DNA from: an uncultured bacterium
GTDB lineage: Bacteria; Patescibacteriota; Minisyncoccia; Phycocordibacterales; PALSA-1337
Assembly (NCBI GenBank): GCA_903842025.1
Contig: CAIMKX010000012.1
Span: 1 to 53,056, forward strand
Direction of reading: 5' to 3'
DNA length: 53,056 nucleotides
Of the stretch, positions 28,773-39,758 are shown one piece after another. A model generated the notes under the pieces. The model did not search any database. It was given only the letters and a program-made list of their open reading frames with translations, and was not told the origin of the DNA. The position numbers and the translations under genes are program-made. Position 1 is the first letter of the stretch. Each line of letters begins with the position of its first letter.

Positions 28773-29918
28773 ATGATAAAAGAGATCTATTGGGGCTATC
28801 GGAATAAAATATGCAACAAATTATTCGGCGTTGTCCATCTTCCGGCCCAAGGAAAGAAAAAAGGTGACGTACTGATCTCATACATAGTCGAGCCGTTCAC
28901 CTTGGCACCCTGGGAACAACTTTCAAACTATCATACGAACAACTGGGAATGCCGTGAGATCGCCAGACTTTTCAGTCAAAAGGGATACGCCTGCGATATT
29001 GTCAGTTCTAGAAATAAAAACTTCAAACCCAAAAAATCATATGTTGTCTGCATTGACACTGATGACAATCTGGAAAAATTCACAAAATATCTTCCTAGAA
29101 ATTGTCAGAAAGTCTTTCATGCACTCATGTCCCATTGGGAAGACTATAATGCAGCCGAGAAACGCAGGTTGAACGATCTCGAAAAAAGACGTGGCATTCG
29201 CCTATCACCTCACAGACAATTGGAACCGTCAAAAAATGCGGAGTATGCTGATTTCATAACAGCCTTCGGCAACAAAACCATTCTTGACACATTCAACAAG
29301 TGCGGCAAGTCGGTCTATTACATTCCAATCTCTGTCGTCAAACAATTTGATTTCCCTGAACAAAAGGATTTCGGCGAAGCCCGCAAGACTTATGCTTGGA
29401 TGGGAGGTGGTGGTGCCGTCCTGAAAGGCCTCGACCTAACGCTTGAAGCTTTTCGCCAAATGCCTGAATTCGACCTTCATGTCTGCGGACCCGTTTCAGC
29501 CGAGAAAGATTTTGTCCAAGCCTTCAAAGAAGAGCTCGAGAAAACCCCGAATATTCATGTTCGCGGCCGAATGGAAGTCACCAGCCAGGAATACACAGAC
29601 ATTCTGAATAAATGCGCGGCCGTCGTTTATCCGACGGCGGCCGAAGGTTCATCCGGCACGATAGTTCTGGCTATGCATGCCGGTGTAATTCCGATCATTA
29701 GTCCGGAAACAGGCATCTGGGAAAGATCCGGCTACATTCCGCTAATAAATCCCACCGTTCAATCTATCATCAAAACTGTTCGAGATTTTTCAAAAATGCC
29801 CGAGAATGAAATACGTGCCTTATCAAAAAAAATCTGGGATTATGCCCGCGAACAAAATACCAGAGAAACTTATAGCGCGGCTTACAGAAATATTATTGAA
29901 AACGTTTTGAAACTATGA
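28773..29918 (+). CDS. glycosyltransferase family 4-like
   Basis: MGGGGAVLKGLDLTLEAF, VVYPTAAEGSSGTIVLAMHAGVIPIIS. Confidence 0.75.
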   Translation: MIKEIYWGYRNKICNKLFGVVHLPAQGKKKGDVLISYIVEPFTLAPWEQLSNYHTNNWECREIARLFSQKGYACDIVSSRNKNFKPKKSYVVCIDTDDNLEKFTKYLPRNCQKVFHALMSHWEDYNAAEKRRLNDLEKRRGIRLSPHRQLEPSKNAEYADFITAFGNKTILDTFNKCGKSVYYIPISVVKQFDFPEQKDFGEARKTYAWMGGGGAVLKGLDLTLEAFRQMPEFDLHVCGPVSAEKDFVQAFKEELEKTPNIHVRGRMEVTSQEYTDILNKCAAVVYPTAAEGSSGTIVLAMHAGVIPIISPETGIWERSGYIPLINPTVQSIIKTVRDFSKMPENEIRALSKKIWDYAREQNTRETYSAAYRNIIENVLKL

Positions 29919-30817
29919 GCACCCATCCTCTGATCAGCGTCATAATGCCCGTTTATAACTGCGAGAAAACCGTGGCTATTGCCATCGGATCAATCCTTAA
30001 CCAGACATATAGGAATACGGAACTTATTGTCGTCAACGATTCAAGCACTGACCAGACAAGGAATATTATTGAGGAATTAGCCAAGAATGACGACCGGATT
30101 AGACTTTTTGACAATGAATCTGATCCAAATCGCTTCGATGTAAAACTTAATAGGAATGTGAACGCCGGTTACTCGGCCAGAAATCTGGGATTCAAACATG
30201 CCAAAGGCGAACTGATCACCTTCCAGGATGCCGACGATGCTTCCCTTCTGAATCGTCTGGAAATTCAATATGATCTTCTCATAAAAAGTAACTCAATTCA
30301 CGTCACGCTCGATTGGTTCAAATTTGACGAAACCAAGCTCGGCAGGAAGTTAAACACGGCCAAATATTCAGATCGGATTGAATCCTTGGGGCCCGATGAA
30401 TTATATACGATGTCCCAGAGGTCAAAAGGTTTGGTGGCCAAAATATCGAAACAGATTAATCGAGCGGTGCCATTCCATTGGAAAAGAATGCGAGTCATCA
30501 ATAAGCTTTTCTTCGGTTCATTGGAAAACTATCCGGGTGCTGGCAATTCGCCATTGTTCAAAAGAGAAGTCATCGAAAAAGTCCAATTCCGCAAATTAGA
30601 AGATCGAATCTGGCCTTCCTTCATGGGCCGCGGCGCCGACAAAGACTTCAATTTCCAGGTGGCGGAAACTTTCAGGAATAGCCATTTCTTCGCAATTCCG
30701 CTCTATATGTGGAGAGTTCCAAAACAAAACGATAAATACGTCGACACAGTATCATCAAATTTTCTTGACCAAGAATCGACATTACCCTATTATGAACGAA
30801 CAAAATCACATGGATAA
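29915..30817 (+). CDS. glycosyltransferase family 2
   Basis: ISVIMPVYNCEKTVAIAIGSILNQTY, FQDADDAS. Confidence 0.9.
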   Translation: MSTHPLISVIMPVYNCEKTVAIAIGSILNQTYRNTELIVVNDSSTDQTRNIIEELAKNDDRIRLFDNESDPNRFDVKLNRNVNAGYSARNLGFKHAKGELITFQDADDASLLNRLEIQYDLLIKSNSIHVTLDWFKFDETKLGRKLNTAKYSDRIESLGPDELYTMSQRSKGLVAKISKQINRAVPFHWKRMRVINKLFFGSLENYPGAGNSPLFKREVIEKVQFRKLEDRIWPSFMGRGADKDFNFQVAETFRNSHFFAIPLYMWRVPKQNDKYVDTVSSNFLDQESTLPYYERTKSHG

Positions 30818-31706
30818 GAAAATCGAACTTTCATATTTGGTTGTGACCAAAAACAAACTGTCGTACCTCAAAATTACTTTGGAGAAACTTATCGCCGAGA
30901 AAAAACTTGACGAGGAGATTCTGGTCGCGGACGGAGCCAGTACCGACGGAACAAAAGATTATCTCTTGGGGCTGAAGAATTCTGGCGCAATAGATTTCTT
31001 GGTCTCCGAAGTCGATTTCGGCGTAGCTCACGCCATGAACAAATTGATCCTCGTCGCCAAGGGAACACTTTTTATGCTCATTGCTGACGACGACGCTTAC
31101 GATTATCAGGTCTTGGCGGAGTGCAAAAGATTCATGCTCGAACACAAAAATATAGACCTCGTCTGCGCCAACGGCGGCGTGCTTTATAGTGCGTCAAATA
31201 AGAATCATCCCGGATATACAATCAGGCCTCTGGATTATGCGCCCGAATTCAAGGAATGGCAAAGAAGCCATAGACCGTTCGCTTTCGCCGAACTAGGTCT
31301 CATCTTGCGAAGATCTTCTCTGCCGGTCATCGGACTGCGCGATCTGAACATCCGCCGGGCTGACGCCGAATTTTCCCTGCGGCTGACCGCCGGCAAGGCC
31401 AGGATCGCCTGGTACAACGGCTATTCATACGTTAATGTCCTGAATCAGCAGAGCGCCAGCAAGGTTTACGCCAAAGAGATGGTGAAAGATATCGAGCGTC
31501 TCAAACAATTTTACCTCGGAGAAGAACCGGATTCTTTTTTCGTGAAAAGACTCAAGATCATCGGAAACATTTTGAGATCGAAATTCATTCTCAAAAAAAG
31601 CAAATCCCTGATAGCCATCGACCAACCTTGGTCGGCGTTGATAATCATAGCCGAGAATTGGTTAGCCAGGATGAACAGTGTAAGAAAAGCTGAGTTCATT
31701 TATTAG
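30792..31706 (+). CDS. glycosyltransferase family 2
   Basis: SYLVVTKNKLSYLKITLEKL, VADGASTDGTKDYL, IADDDAY. Confidence 0.85.
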   Translation: MNEQNHMDKKIELSYLVVTKNKLSYLKITLEKLIAEKKLDEEILVADGASTDGTKDYLLGLKNSGAIDFLVSEVDFGVAHAMNKLILVAKGTLFMLIADDDAYDYQVLAECKRFMLEHKNIDLVCANGGVLYSASNKNHPGYTIRPLDYAPEFKEWQRSHRPFAFAELGLILRRSSLPVIGLRDLNIRRADAEFSLRLTAGKARIAWYNGYSYVNVLNQQSASKVYAKEMVKDIERLKQFYLGEEPDSFFVKRLKIIGNILRSKFILKKSKSLIAIDQPWSALIIIAENWLARMNSVRKAEFIY

Positions 31707-31738
31707 TTTTTGTGAGAATTTTAATTTATAATCACAAC

Positions 31739-32524
31739 ATGTTCTACAAAACTTCAGTTCTGGTTCGTTACAATCCCTTTATGAAAAAAATCATTCGTAG
31801 GGTCAAAAAGGCTTTCGGCTGGAATGATCCAACAATAGGGATCAACGCTAGCCTGGTCCGCAAATACGCCCCAGGCAAATCGTTTGCCGATATCGGCGCG
31901 CTCTGGGGAGTGAACGGACTGAATTCGTTTATCGCCGAAGAGAGCGGCGCCAAAAAAGTCGTGGCTGTGGATGTTTATCCAGCCAGCCCAAAATTCCTGG
32001 AAGAAAAGATGAAGCGAAATTCTCGGATCGAATTCGTGCAGGGAGACATCAATCTTGCCAGTACCGTGGCAAAAATAGGCACAATTGACGTCGTTCTTTG
32101 TTCCGGAGTTCTTTATCATACGCCCGATCCAATCCATCTTCTGACCCGCTTGCGGGCGATTACTGGTGATACACTGATCCTGAATACAGCGTCCATACCT
32201 GACGTGCCTGGAATGAAAAATGTCGGCGTTTTCTACCCTTTTCTTGAAGAAAATCAGCGCAAGATCTGGAATATAGGTTCAGGTATGCAAAAGGCCATTA
32301 CCGGCCCCTATGAGCCCGAGGAAGGCTACGGCAACTGGTTCTGGGGTATGACCCCAAGTCTGATCGAATCCATGCTCAATTGCGCAGGTTTCGAAGTCAA
32401 GGAACGTTTTATTAGCTCCATCCTAACTGTTTATGTCTGCAAAGTGACTGAGGTAAAACTTGCAGCCGTGTCCGGAGAATGGAACGTGCCTGTGGGCGTC
32501 GAGTTTTCAAAATTTAAACGCTAA
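31739..32524 (+). CDS. class I SAM-dependent methyltransferase
   Basis: FADIGALWGVNGLNSFIAEESGAKKVVAVDV, VLCSGVLYHTPDP. Confidence 0.8.
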   Translation: MFYKTSVLVRYNPFMKKIIRRVKKAFGWNDPTIGINASLVRKYAPGKSFADIGALWGVNGLNSFIAEESGAKKVVAVDVYPASPKFLEEKMKRNSRIEFVQGDINLASTVAKIGTIDVVLCSGVLYHTPDPIHLLTRLRAITGDTLILNTASIPDVPGMKNVGVFYPFLEENQRKIWNIGSGMQKAITGPYEPEEGYGNWFWGMTPSLIESMLNCAGFEVKERFISSILTVYVCKVTEVKLAAVSGEWNVPVGVEFSKFKR

Positions 32525-32556
32525 GACTATTATTCCCTACTGACCAAAGACACATC

Positions 32557-34248
32557 ATGAAGATTATAAGGAATATATTCTTACTTGTTCTGTTCATCTT
32601 CATCGCCTTTTCCGTCTTTTTTCCCAATCCTTTCGGCAATAATCCGGACATTATCGCCGACGAAAGCTATTTCCTGACCAGTTCCCTTTCAGCAATTGAA
32701 AAAGTCACACTTCCCGGTTGGGAATTTTCCAGGTCGGGAAACTATTACGGCGGTGTTCAAACCTACATAGATACCGTCGCGCTCATACCAGTTCTCGGAA
32801 TCATCTTTATGAACAACGGTTTTTCCGTCATGGCGACGAAAGTCTGGGTTGCCCTGAATACCGGCGAGCTTCTGCATGTTCTTCGAATAGTGAATGAGCT
32901 CATCGCCCTCGGCACGCTCCTCGGATGTTTCTTCTATTTCAAGAAAAGGCGGATACCCCGCCAGCTGGCTTTGATTTTGACTCTCTGGCTTTTTCTTCTG
33001 CTCAGTAATGCCTTATTCATCCAGCTCTTGCACACGGCCAAAGTTTGGACGCTTTACACTCTGATCGTCGTCGTGGTCAGTGCTTTCTTCATTGCCAATG
33101 AATATTACCTGACGCATCTTGGCGACTCCTTCTTGCCAAAAAAGACGTACGTCGCCGTATTGGTTTGGAGCACTGTACTGATAATATTTCAAAACTATTA
33201 CGGCGCGATCTCAATCGGACTGCTCATAATTTACGCTGTTATACTTCATCACATCAAATGGAGAGATGTTTGGGAATATTTGAAAAAATACTGGTACTTA
33301 ATCGTCATTTTCGGTTTGACTCAAATATCATTCTTATACAGAGCCGTGTTCGTGAATGGCCTGACCGCTTATTTTGGTGTCTCAGCGACGAACAGTCATG
33401 GCAACATCGATTGGTATCTCCGGCTCTACAAACCGCTCGAATACACGATCGGCGGCCAACCGCTCTCACTGCTTTATCTAGTCGGAATCATGGTCATTGT
33501 CTTTCTTGCTTATAGAAATAAATCATTTCTATCGGCTTCACATAAAAGGTTGTATATGATCATCGCTTGTCTCCATCCTCTGATAATCTATTTCATATTC
33601 CATGTCCTAATAGGATTGAGCTTGTCTCCAAGGTATGGAATCATTTTGACTGTTGCCTGTTGTTTTTCAGCAGTGATACTTCTAAGTGAAATTAACGAAA
33701 CAGCAGTTAAGATGGCACTCGTATTCAGCAGTATTCTTTTCCTTATTGTCAATATTCATGCGATTTCCCTCTATTGGCAACCGTCATCAGAAACCATTCT
33801 TCTGAATACGATTACGGCAAAATATAATTCGGCAGATAATATTTTCATTGAAGAACCGTCGGCGCTACATCTCACTTTACCGATTAACGACAAGTCTCTT
33901 CTGTTGTTGGATGAAAAAAGAGCAGGCTTCGAACGTTTCAAATTCTTGTTAAATAACATAGAACAAGTCCGCAAAGATGTCTCATTCAGACCTTTGACGA
34001 TGATCACCTACACTTCCGAAGAGGAGGAAGCGGCGATTTCGCGGTTCAAAACCGGAACTAGCACTATTTGGATGATTTCGACAGACAATAATCGGATGTG
34101 TTCGGCCAAAGAAATTCAAGCGGGTAGTTGTTTCGCTGTTTACCCCGAAGGTTGCGATATTTCTTCTCAAGAACCGAATCTATTGCCGGCATTTCTAAAT
34201 TCGACTAGATTGGGCAACTGCTATATCGTGCGCAAGATCTTTCCCTAA
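32557..34248 (+). CDS. multi-pass membrane protein (GT-C/GT39-like)
   Basis: about 10 hydrophobic segments; early acidic loop NNPDIIADESYF. Confidence 0.55.
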   Translation: MKIIRNIFLLVLFIFIAFSVFFPNPFGNNPDIIADESYFLTSSLSAIEKVTLPGWEFSRSGNYYGGVQTYIDTVALIPVLGIIFMNNGFSVMATKVWVALNTGELLHVLRIVNELIALGTLLGCFFYFKKRRIPRQLALILTLWLFLLLSNALFIQLLHTAKVWTLYTLIVVVVSAFFIANEYYLTHLGDSFLPKKTYVAVLVWSTVLIIFQNYYGAISIGLLIIYAVILHHIKWRDVWEYLKKYWYLIVIFGLTQISFLYRAVFVNGLTAYFGVSATNSHGNIDWYLRLYKPLEYTIGGQPLSLLYLVGIMVIVFLAYRNKSFLSASHKRLYMIIACLHPLIIYFIFHVLIGLSLSPRYGIILTVACCFSAVILLSEINETAVKMALVFSSILFLIVNIHAISLYWQPSSETILLNTITAKYNSADNIFIEEPSALHLTLPINDKSLLLLDEKRAGFERFKFLLNNIEQVRKDVSFRPLTMITYTSEEEEAAISRFKTGTSTIWMISTDNNRMCSAKEIQAGSCFAVYPEGCDISSQEPNLLPAFLNSTRLGNCYIVRKIFP

Positions 34249-34929
34249 TTTAATTTTGATCATGGCTATAAGAGCTTTGGCACCATGGCGCCAATTGACT
34301 TTCTTACCTTCTGCTCGGCTTCTCGGTGAATATGAAATCGGCACTTCGGCAATATTCTGGCTAAATTTGTGCAATTCGTAAGTCAGATAAATAGCATCAT
34401 AAACAAAACTATCCTCTTTCCAGTTAAGCAACTGAGGAATCGCTCCCCGAGGAAACAGTTTGTAGCAAGTCGTAATATCAGTAAAATGGCTGCCAAAAAG
34501 AATATTGAAGATCATGGCCATTGTCCGATTGCCATACAAATAAATGAAATTGAAACATTTATTCTGCTTCAAAAGGCGCGAACCAAAAACAGTCGTCCGT
34601 TTTTCATTCAAAGCCGAAATCAGTGTTCGATAATCATTGGGATCGTATTCGAGATCCGCATCCTGGATCAAAACGAAATCGCCGCTGACTTTAAGCAAGC
34701 CGGTCTTCACCGCTGATCCTTTTCCGCCATTCTTATCGCGCAGAACGACAAGATATTTATCCTGGTATTTTGAAAGTCTTTCCCTGGTACCGTCAGTCGA
34801 ACAATCATCGACAATAATGATCTCCTTCTGCCATCCCGGCGGCAAAGTCACGGCCTCAACCTTATCGATGACCTGGTCAATAAACCTCTCCTCGTTATAA
34901 CAAGGGATAATCAGGGAAAGTTTACGCAT
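34195..34929 (-). CDS. glycosyltransferase family 2 (DPM1-like)
   Basis: LSLIIPCYNEERFIDQVIDKV, DDCSTDGTRE, DADLEYDPNDY. Confidence 0.92.
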   Translation of the reverse strand: MRKLSLIIPCYNEERFIDQVIDKVEAVTLPPGWQKEIIIVDDCSTDGTRERLSKYQDKYLVVLRDKNGGKGSAVKTGLLKVSGDFVLIQDADLEYDPNDYRTLISALNEKRTTVFGSRLLKQNKCFNFIYLYGNRTMAMIFNILFGSHFTDITTCYKLFPRGAIPQLLNWKEDSFVYDAIYLTYELHKFSQNIAEVPISYSPRSRAEGKKVNWRHGAKALIAMIKIKLGKDLAHDIAVAQSSRI

Positions 34930-34999
34930 GTTTGATGTTGACCATGATAGTCGATTCTATCACTTTTACAAATACCGGCAAACATGTACAATAATTCCC

Positions 35000-35764
35000 A
35001 TGAAAGAAATGCTCAAATCAGTCAGTCTGTTCAAGGTCATAGTCATATCCTACAAGGCTATTCGCAATAAATACCGACTTACCAGTAAATTCAGCAAACT
35101 TTCCAAATATTTCAACGATTACAAAGCCTACAGGAAATTACCCGCCAATCAGAATATGCCCTGTGAGACAAGAAATCTTTACCCACGCATCTTCGATAAG
35201 ACAGATGTTACCGACATTGATCCAATCTATTTTCTTCAAGGAACCTGGTGCGCCAACAAGATATTCAACAATAAGCCGACCAGGCACTATGACGTCGGGT
35301 CTCAAGCTTTAATGGTCGGAATCATTTCCCAGTTTGTGCCAACGACTATGATTGATATCCGACCGATTTCCATAAATCTTCCAGGCCTCAATTTTATTGA
35401 GGGTAATATCACTAAGCTTCCATTTGGCGATTCATCAATCAATTCTTTAAGTTCAATCTGTGTTATTGAACATATCGGCCTTGGAAGATATGGCGACCCC
35501 CTGGACCAGTTTGGCAGTGAAAAAGCGGCGGCCGAATTGGTCAGAATCCTTGCAAACAATGGAAACCTCTTCATATCTGTTCCAATAGATAGTGAAAATA
35601 AAGTTTATTTCAACGCCCATAGGGCTTTTACCAGAGATTATGTCATCAAATTATTCTCAGCCCTCAAGCTCAAAGAAGAAAGATATATCTATGGTAATAT
35701 GCTAGTCGAAACCTATGACTCTACGAAATGTTTCGGAACTGGACTTTACCATTTTACAAAATGA
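35000..35764 (+). CDS. DUF268-like / SAM methyltransferase-like protein
   Basis: RHYDVGSQALMVGIISQFVPTTMIDIRPI, SLSSICVIEHIGLGRYGDPLD. Confidence 0.7.
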   Translation: MKEMLKSVSLFKVIVISYKAIRNKYRLTSKFSKLSKYFNDYKAYRKLPANQNMPCETRNLYPRIFDKTDVTDIDPIYFLQGTWCANKIFNNKPTRHYDVGSQALMVGIISQFVPTTMIDIRPISINLPGLNFIEGNITKLPFGDSSINSLSSICVIEHIGLGRYGDPLDQFGSEKAAAELVRILANNGNLFISVPIDSENKVYFNAHRAFTRDYVIKLFSALKLKEERYIYGNMLVETYDSTKCFGTGLYHFTK

Positions 35765-36561
35765 AAAAAATCCTTCGCGCCATAATTAAAAGGACTTTGT
35801 TGAATTGGGAACATCCCCGCTATTCAATGAACCTGTTCAAATTCTGCTCTCAATATGTCGATTTATGTTACGGGGATATGAATTTTAACAGGAAGACAAA
35901 CGGCGAAAATATGATTGTCAGAACAATAATACCCAATTGTCATGTCGTTTTTGACGTCGGAGCCAATGACGGCACATATTCAAGCTATATGCTTTCGATC
36001 AATCCGAATGTCGAAATTCATGCTTTCGAACCAGGTAATCAAGCTTACAAAGCTTTGAGACTTTTACCGCTCACCGCCAATAACTTTGCCCTCGGAGAAA
36101 AAAAAGAAAAGAAGACTCTTTATTGTGACAATCAAAGATCAACCCATAATTCTCTGTACGACCCAGGCCTGGCGAACGGGTCAAAACAGGAGATTCAAAT
36201 CGAAATTCTTGATGATTATTGCCTCTCGAAAAACATCAAACATGTTGACTTCTTGAAAATAGATGTTGAAGGACATGAATATTTTGTCCTCAAAGGCGCC
36301 CAAAAACTGTTTGAAAATAATGCAGTCGATTATGTTCAATTTGAATTCTCGGGCGGCTCCCGTGAAGCCCGAACATTTCTCAAAGACTTCATGGACTTCT
36401 TCGACAAATACGGCTTTGATCTATACCGCATCAAACCTTTATCAATAGAAAAAGTAATCTATAATCCCGGAAAAGAAAGGTTCACTTTGACGAATTATCT
36501 GGCAATAAAGAAAACCCTGATCGTTCCGCCGGGACTGCACGCCAAAGATCGTGATTTCTAA
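35761..36561 (+). CDS. FkbM family methyltransferase
   Basis: VVFDVGANDGTYSSYML, VDFLKIDVEGHEYFVLKGA. Confidence 0.92.
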   Translation: MKKILRAIIKRTLLNWEHPRYSMNLFKFCSQYVDLCYGDMNFNRKTNGENMIVRTIIPNCHVVFDVGANDGTYSSYMLSINPNVEIHAFEPGNQAYKALRLLPLTANNFALGEKKEKKTLYCDNQRSTHNSLYDPGLANGSKQEIQIEILDDYCLSKNIKHVDFLKIDVEGHEYFVLKGAQKLFENNAVDYVQFEFSGGSREARTFLKDFMDFFDKYGFDLYRIKPLSIEKVIYNPGKERFTLTNYLAIKKTLIVPPGLHAKDRDF

Positions 36562-36565
36562 TGGC

Positions 36566-37498
36566 ATGAAAAGCATCATTATTTTCAAATACGGCGACGG
36601 TGAACTAGCCAATCAACTTTGGAATTATGTCAGCATCTATGCCTATGGCCTGGAAAAAGGTGTGCCTGTCTTCAACCCTTCCTTCTATGAATATCATTCT
36701 TCCTTCAAATTTCTTGAGGAAGAAAACGGGATGGTGAAGTCAATGGCCAAGCTCTTTGAAGATTATTTTGGAAGAAAACAAAAGAATTGGAAGAAATTTT
36801 GGCGCAAAATCTACAGGATTTATCCGTTTTACATTTATCTGACTCAAAAAAGCAGGATCATTTCCTCCGACAAATCATCAAATTCAGTCGTGGCTTTACC
36901 CCCAACGGGAAATATTGAGACTTTCAGACAAAAAGAGGATCAAAATAAAGTATATTTCGATGGTTGGCTTTTCCGAAATCCAGTCGGACTAAACAAATAT
37001 CGCAAAGAGATCATTTCGGCTTTTTGTCCTCGAGATAAGATTGTTGAAAAAGTCCATAACCGAATAGCAGAATTGGCGGCAAAATATGAAAAGATTGTTG
37101 GCATCCATATTCGTCAAGGCGACTACGTCACTTTCAAGGATGGGCACTATTTGATTCCGGCTGATAGGGTTAGAACAATAATTGACGAATACATCAAGAG
37201 AAATAGCGTTATCATTAACAAAACTGTCTTTGTCATTGCTTCCGACGGTCCTATTGAACCAAAAATCATTCAAGGCTTGAATTGTCACATCTCCAAAGAG
37301 AATGCTGTCACTGACCTCTTTTTGCTTTCAGCTTGCGATGTTGTAATAGGATCGAATTCCAGCTTTGGCGATTTCGCCGCTTGGTACGGAAACATTCCTC
37401 ATATTATTATGACCAAGGAAACAATCGACTGGGAGTATTACGATTCAAAAAAGGAATATTTTGAGAATAAATTCTGCACAATGGTCCACTATCGCTAA
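36566..37498 (+). CDS. GT11 alpha-1,2-fucosyltransferase-like
   Basis: GELANQLWNYVSIYAYG, VGIHIRQGDYVTF, GSNSSFGDFAAWYG. Confidence 0.7.
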   Translation: MKSIIIFKYGDGELANQLWNYVSIYAYGLEKGVPVFNPSFYEYHSSFKFLEEENGMVKSMAKLFEDYFGRKQKNWKKFWRKIYRIYPFYIYLTQKSRIISSDKSSNSVVALPPTGNIETFRQKEDQNKVYFDGWLFRNPVGLNKYRKEIISAFCPRDKIVEKVHNRIAELAAKYEKIVGIHIRQGDYVTFKDGHYLIPADRVRTIIDEYIKRNSVIINKTVFVIASDGPIEPKIIQGLNCHISKENAVTDLFLLSACDVVIGSNSSFGDFAAWYGNIPHIIMTKETIDWEYYDSKKEYFENKFCTMVHYR

Positions 37499-38640
37499 TT
37501 ACTTTTATTCATGAAAGCGATAATTCTCTGAGCCCTCATTGCCCAAGTATGAATCCGGACTTTTTCGAAGGCTTCGGTAACCAAGTTATTTACAAGAATT
37601 TGATCGCCGGCCGCTTTGACTATCCCCTCAGCCAATAGTTTTGGTTCATCGGCTTTGACCAAGACGGCACTATTCTCGTCCACTATCTCTCTTATTGACG
37701 GAATATCCGAAGCGACGATCGGTCTTCCGCTCGCCATATATTCAAACAGCTTCATAGGAGAAGTATAATAAGCGGAAATCGCCTCCTTGGCCGTATTCGG
37801 CAAGACCAGGACATCGGACGCTTTTTGCCAGACGGGAATCTCCTTGTGAGGCTTGTGACCAACTATTGAAACGTTGGTGACTGTGCCATGCTTTTGCTTG
37901 AATTGAGCCACATCATTGTCTGTACCACCAACAAAAACGACTAGAAAATCGTTATCAAGAAACCTTGCCGCTTGCGCCAGAGTCTCAACCCCTTTCCAGC
38001 CAAAAAGATGGCCGGTATAAACAGCGATCTTTTTATCATTCGGCAGATTTAACTGTTTGCGGGCTTCTTCTTTTGAAAGTGGAATGTCAAATTCTTCAAT
38101 TTGAACGGCATTAGGTTCGCAAACAATGTGCGCTTTGATTCCTGGGAACGTTTGTCTGAATTTCTCAACCTTCCAACGATTGTGGATCAAAATCCACGTA
38201 CAGCTCTTGAGAAACATCTTGAATAGCCAAAATTTGCTCTCGGGAAAATCGTGCATCTCATAGAAAGTTTTCCGATTCAATGCGGAAGCGAAATATAGCG
38301 GCAAAGATTCATTGGAATAGATGATATCGTCTTTCGTACTTTCTTTTTTCAAATATGAACGGCAAGCCAGGGAAAATGCCAGAAAATTCAGGTAAAAAGA
38401 CAACTTACTGGGAATTTTCCAGGAAAAGAAATCGATGATCGGCAATACAACGATATCAAAGTTTCTGTGAACATTATAATAATCAAAAGCGGTATTTGGA
38501 TCGACATTTCGGCGTCTTGGTATAACGACCTGCACTTGAATGCCTTGCGCCGCGAAAGCCTCAGCGTCTTTGGCGGCAAAAAGTGAAGCGGCTTTTTCGC
38601 CGGGAAAGCGTCCGTGGAATAAGATAAACATCCGCTTCAT
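37495..38640 (-). CDS. glycosyltransferase family 4
   Basis: YTGHLFGWKGVETLAQAA, PMKLFEYMASGRPIVASDIPSIREI. Confidence 0.9.
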   Translation of the reverse strand: MKRMFILFHGRFPGEKAASLFAAKDAEAFAAQGIQVQVVIPRRRNVDPNTAFDYYNVHRNFDIVVLPIIDFFSWKIPSKLSFYLNFLAFSLACRSYLKKESTKDDIIYSNESLPLYFASALNRKTFYEMHDFPESKFWLFKMFLKSCTWILIHNRWKVEKFRQTFPGIKAHIVCEPNAVQIEEFDIPLSKEEARKQLNLPNDKKIAVYTGHLFGWKGVETLAQAARFLDNDFLVVFVGGTDNDVAQFKQKHGTVTNVSIVGHKPHKEIPVWQKASDVLVLPNTAKEAISAYYTSPMKLFEYMASGRPIVASDIPSIREIVDENSAVLVKADEPKLLAEGIVKAAGDQILVNNLVTEAFEKVRIHTWAMRAQRIIAFMNKSN

Positions 38641-38703
38641 GTCAGGTTGATTGTAGCAAATTGGTTGATATACTTGTAGGGACGCGATATATCGTGTTTT
38701 TGT

Positions 38704-39756
38704 ATGAAATTCCTATATGTAAATACCCGAAATATCTATCCGCACGATCGGCATATTATTGACGGACTGAGGCAAAACAACCACGAAGTGATCGAATTGG
38801 AAGAAAACAATCCTGGGATGAAAAAGTATTTGAACTTGGCCAAGCGCCTTCTAAGCGATCGCGCCAAATACGACGCCATCTTTGTTGGCTTCCCAACGCC
38901 TCTTTTTATTCCAATAGTTTGGCTGTTTTCGATGAACAAGATAATCTTCAATTACGTTTCCTCTCAATATGAAAGCAATATCGTCTCCAGAGGCGTCAAG
39001 GCAGTATCCTTTCAAGCCTTGAAGTGGTGGCTGGTCGACATTGTGTCCTGCCATCTTTCTTGGCGCGTTCTGGCTGAAAGTCAAAATCAAATAGAGTACA
39101 CGAGAAGATTATGTCTCCTTAGAAGAAGCAAATTGATCCGTTCTTGGTCCGGTTTGAATGAAAAAGAATTCTTATATGATCCATCAATTGCCAAGAATTT
39201 AAATTTCACCATCCTTTTCCGCGGCCGGTTCCTTTCTGAATCTGGCATTGATACGGTCATCAAAGCCGCCAAAATACTGGAGGATTCTAATATCTCATTC
39301 TTGATAATGGGAGAAGGTCATCTTTACAAGATAGTGAATCATCTTATGGAAACCTTGCATCCGAAAAATATTGAAATGGTTAACCGAACATTACCGATCG
39401 AAGATCTTAGAAGAAAAATGCAACAATGCCATATTAGTCTAGGACAAATGGCCGACCACCCTCGTCTTAACCGGACTTTGCCATGCAAATCATTTGAAAG
39501 CCTTGCCATGCGGCTTCCCTATTTGACCGCAAGAAACAAAGCCATCCTAGAATTATTGAAGGAAGATGAGACTTGTTTTTGCGCCAATCCCGGGGATCCG
39601 GAGGACTTGGCCAAAAAAATTCTTTTCCTAAGAGATCATCGGGAAATCTTGGAAAGAGTGACCAAAAAAGGCTATGAATTGTTCAGGAATAATCTGACGG
39701 CCAAACACTTGGCAGACAAGATTATTGAAGGTTGCTATGCCAAATCTTTTCCGTAA
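38704..39756 (+). CDS. glycosyltransferase family 4-like
   Basis: LFRGRFLSESGIDTVIKAAKIL, RTLPCKSFESLAMRLPYLTA. Confidence 0.8.
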   Translation: MKFLYVNTRNIYPHDRHIIDGLRQNNHEVIELEENNPGMKKYLNLAKRLLSDRAKYDAIFVGFPTPLFIPIVWLFSMNKIIFNYVSSQYESNIVSRGVKAVSFQALKWWLVDIVSCHLSWRVLAESQNQIEYTRRLCLLRRSKLIRSWSGLNEKEFLYDPSIAKNLNFTILFRGRFLSESGIDTVIKAAKILEDSNISFLIMGEGHLYKIVNHLMETLHPKNIEMVNRTLPIEDLRRKMQQCHISLGQMADHPRLNRTLPCKSFESLAMRLPYLTARNKAILELLKEDETCFCANPGDPEDLAKKILFLRDHREILERVTKKGYELFRNNLTAKHLADKIIEGCYAKSFP

Positions 39757-39758
39757 AA

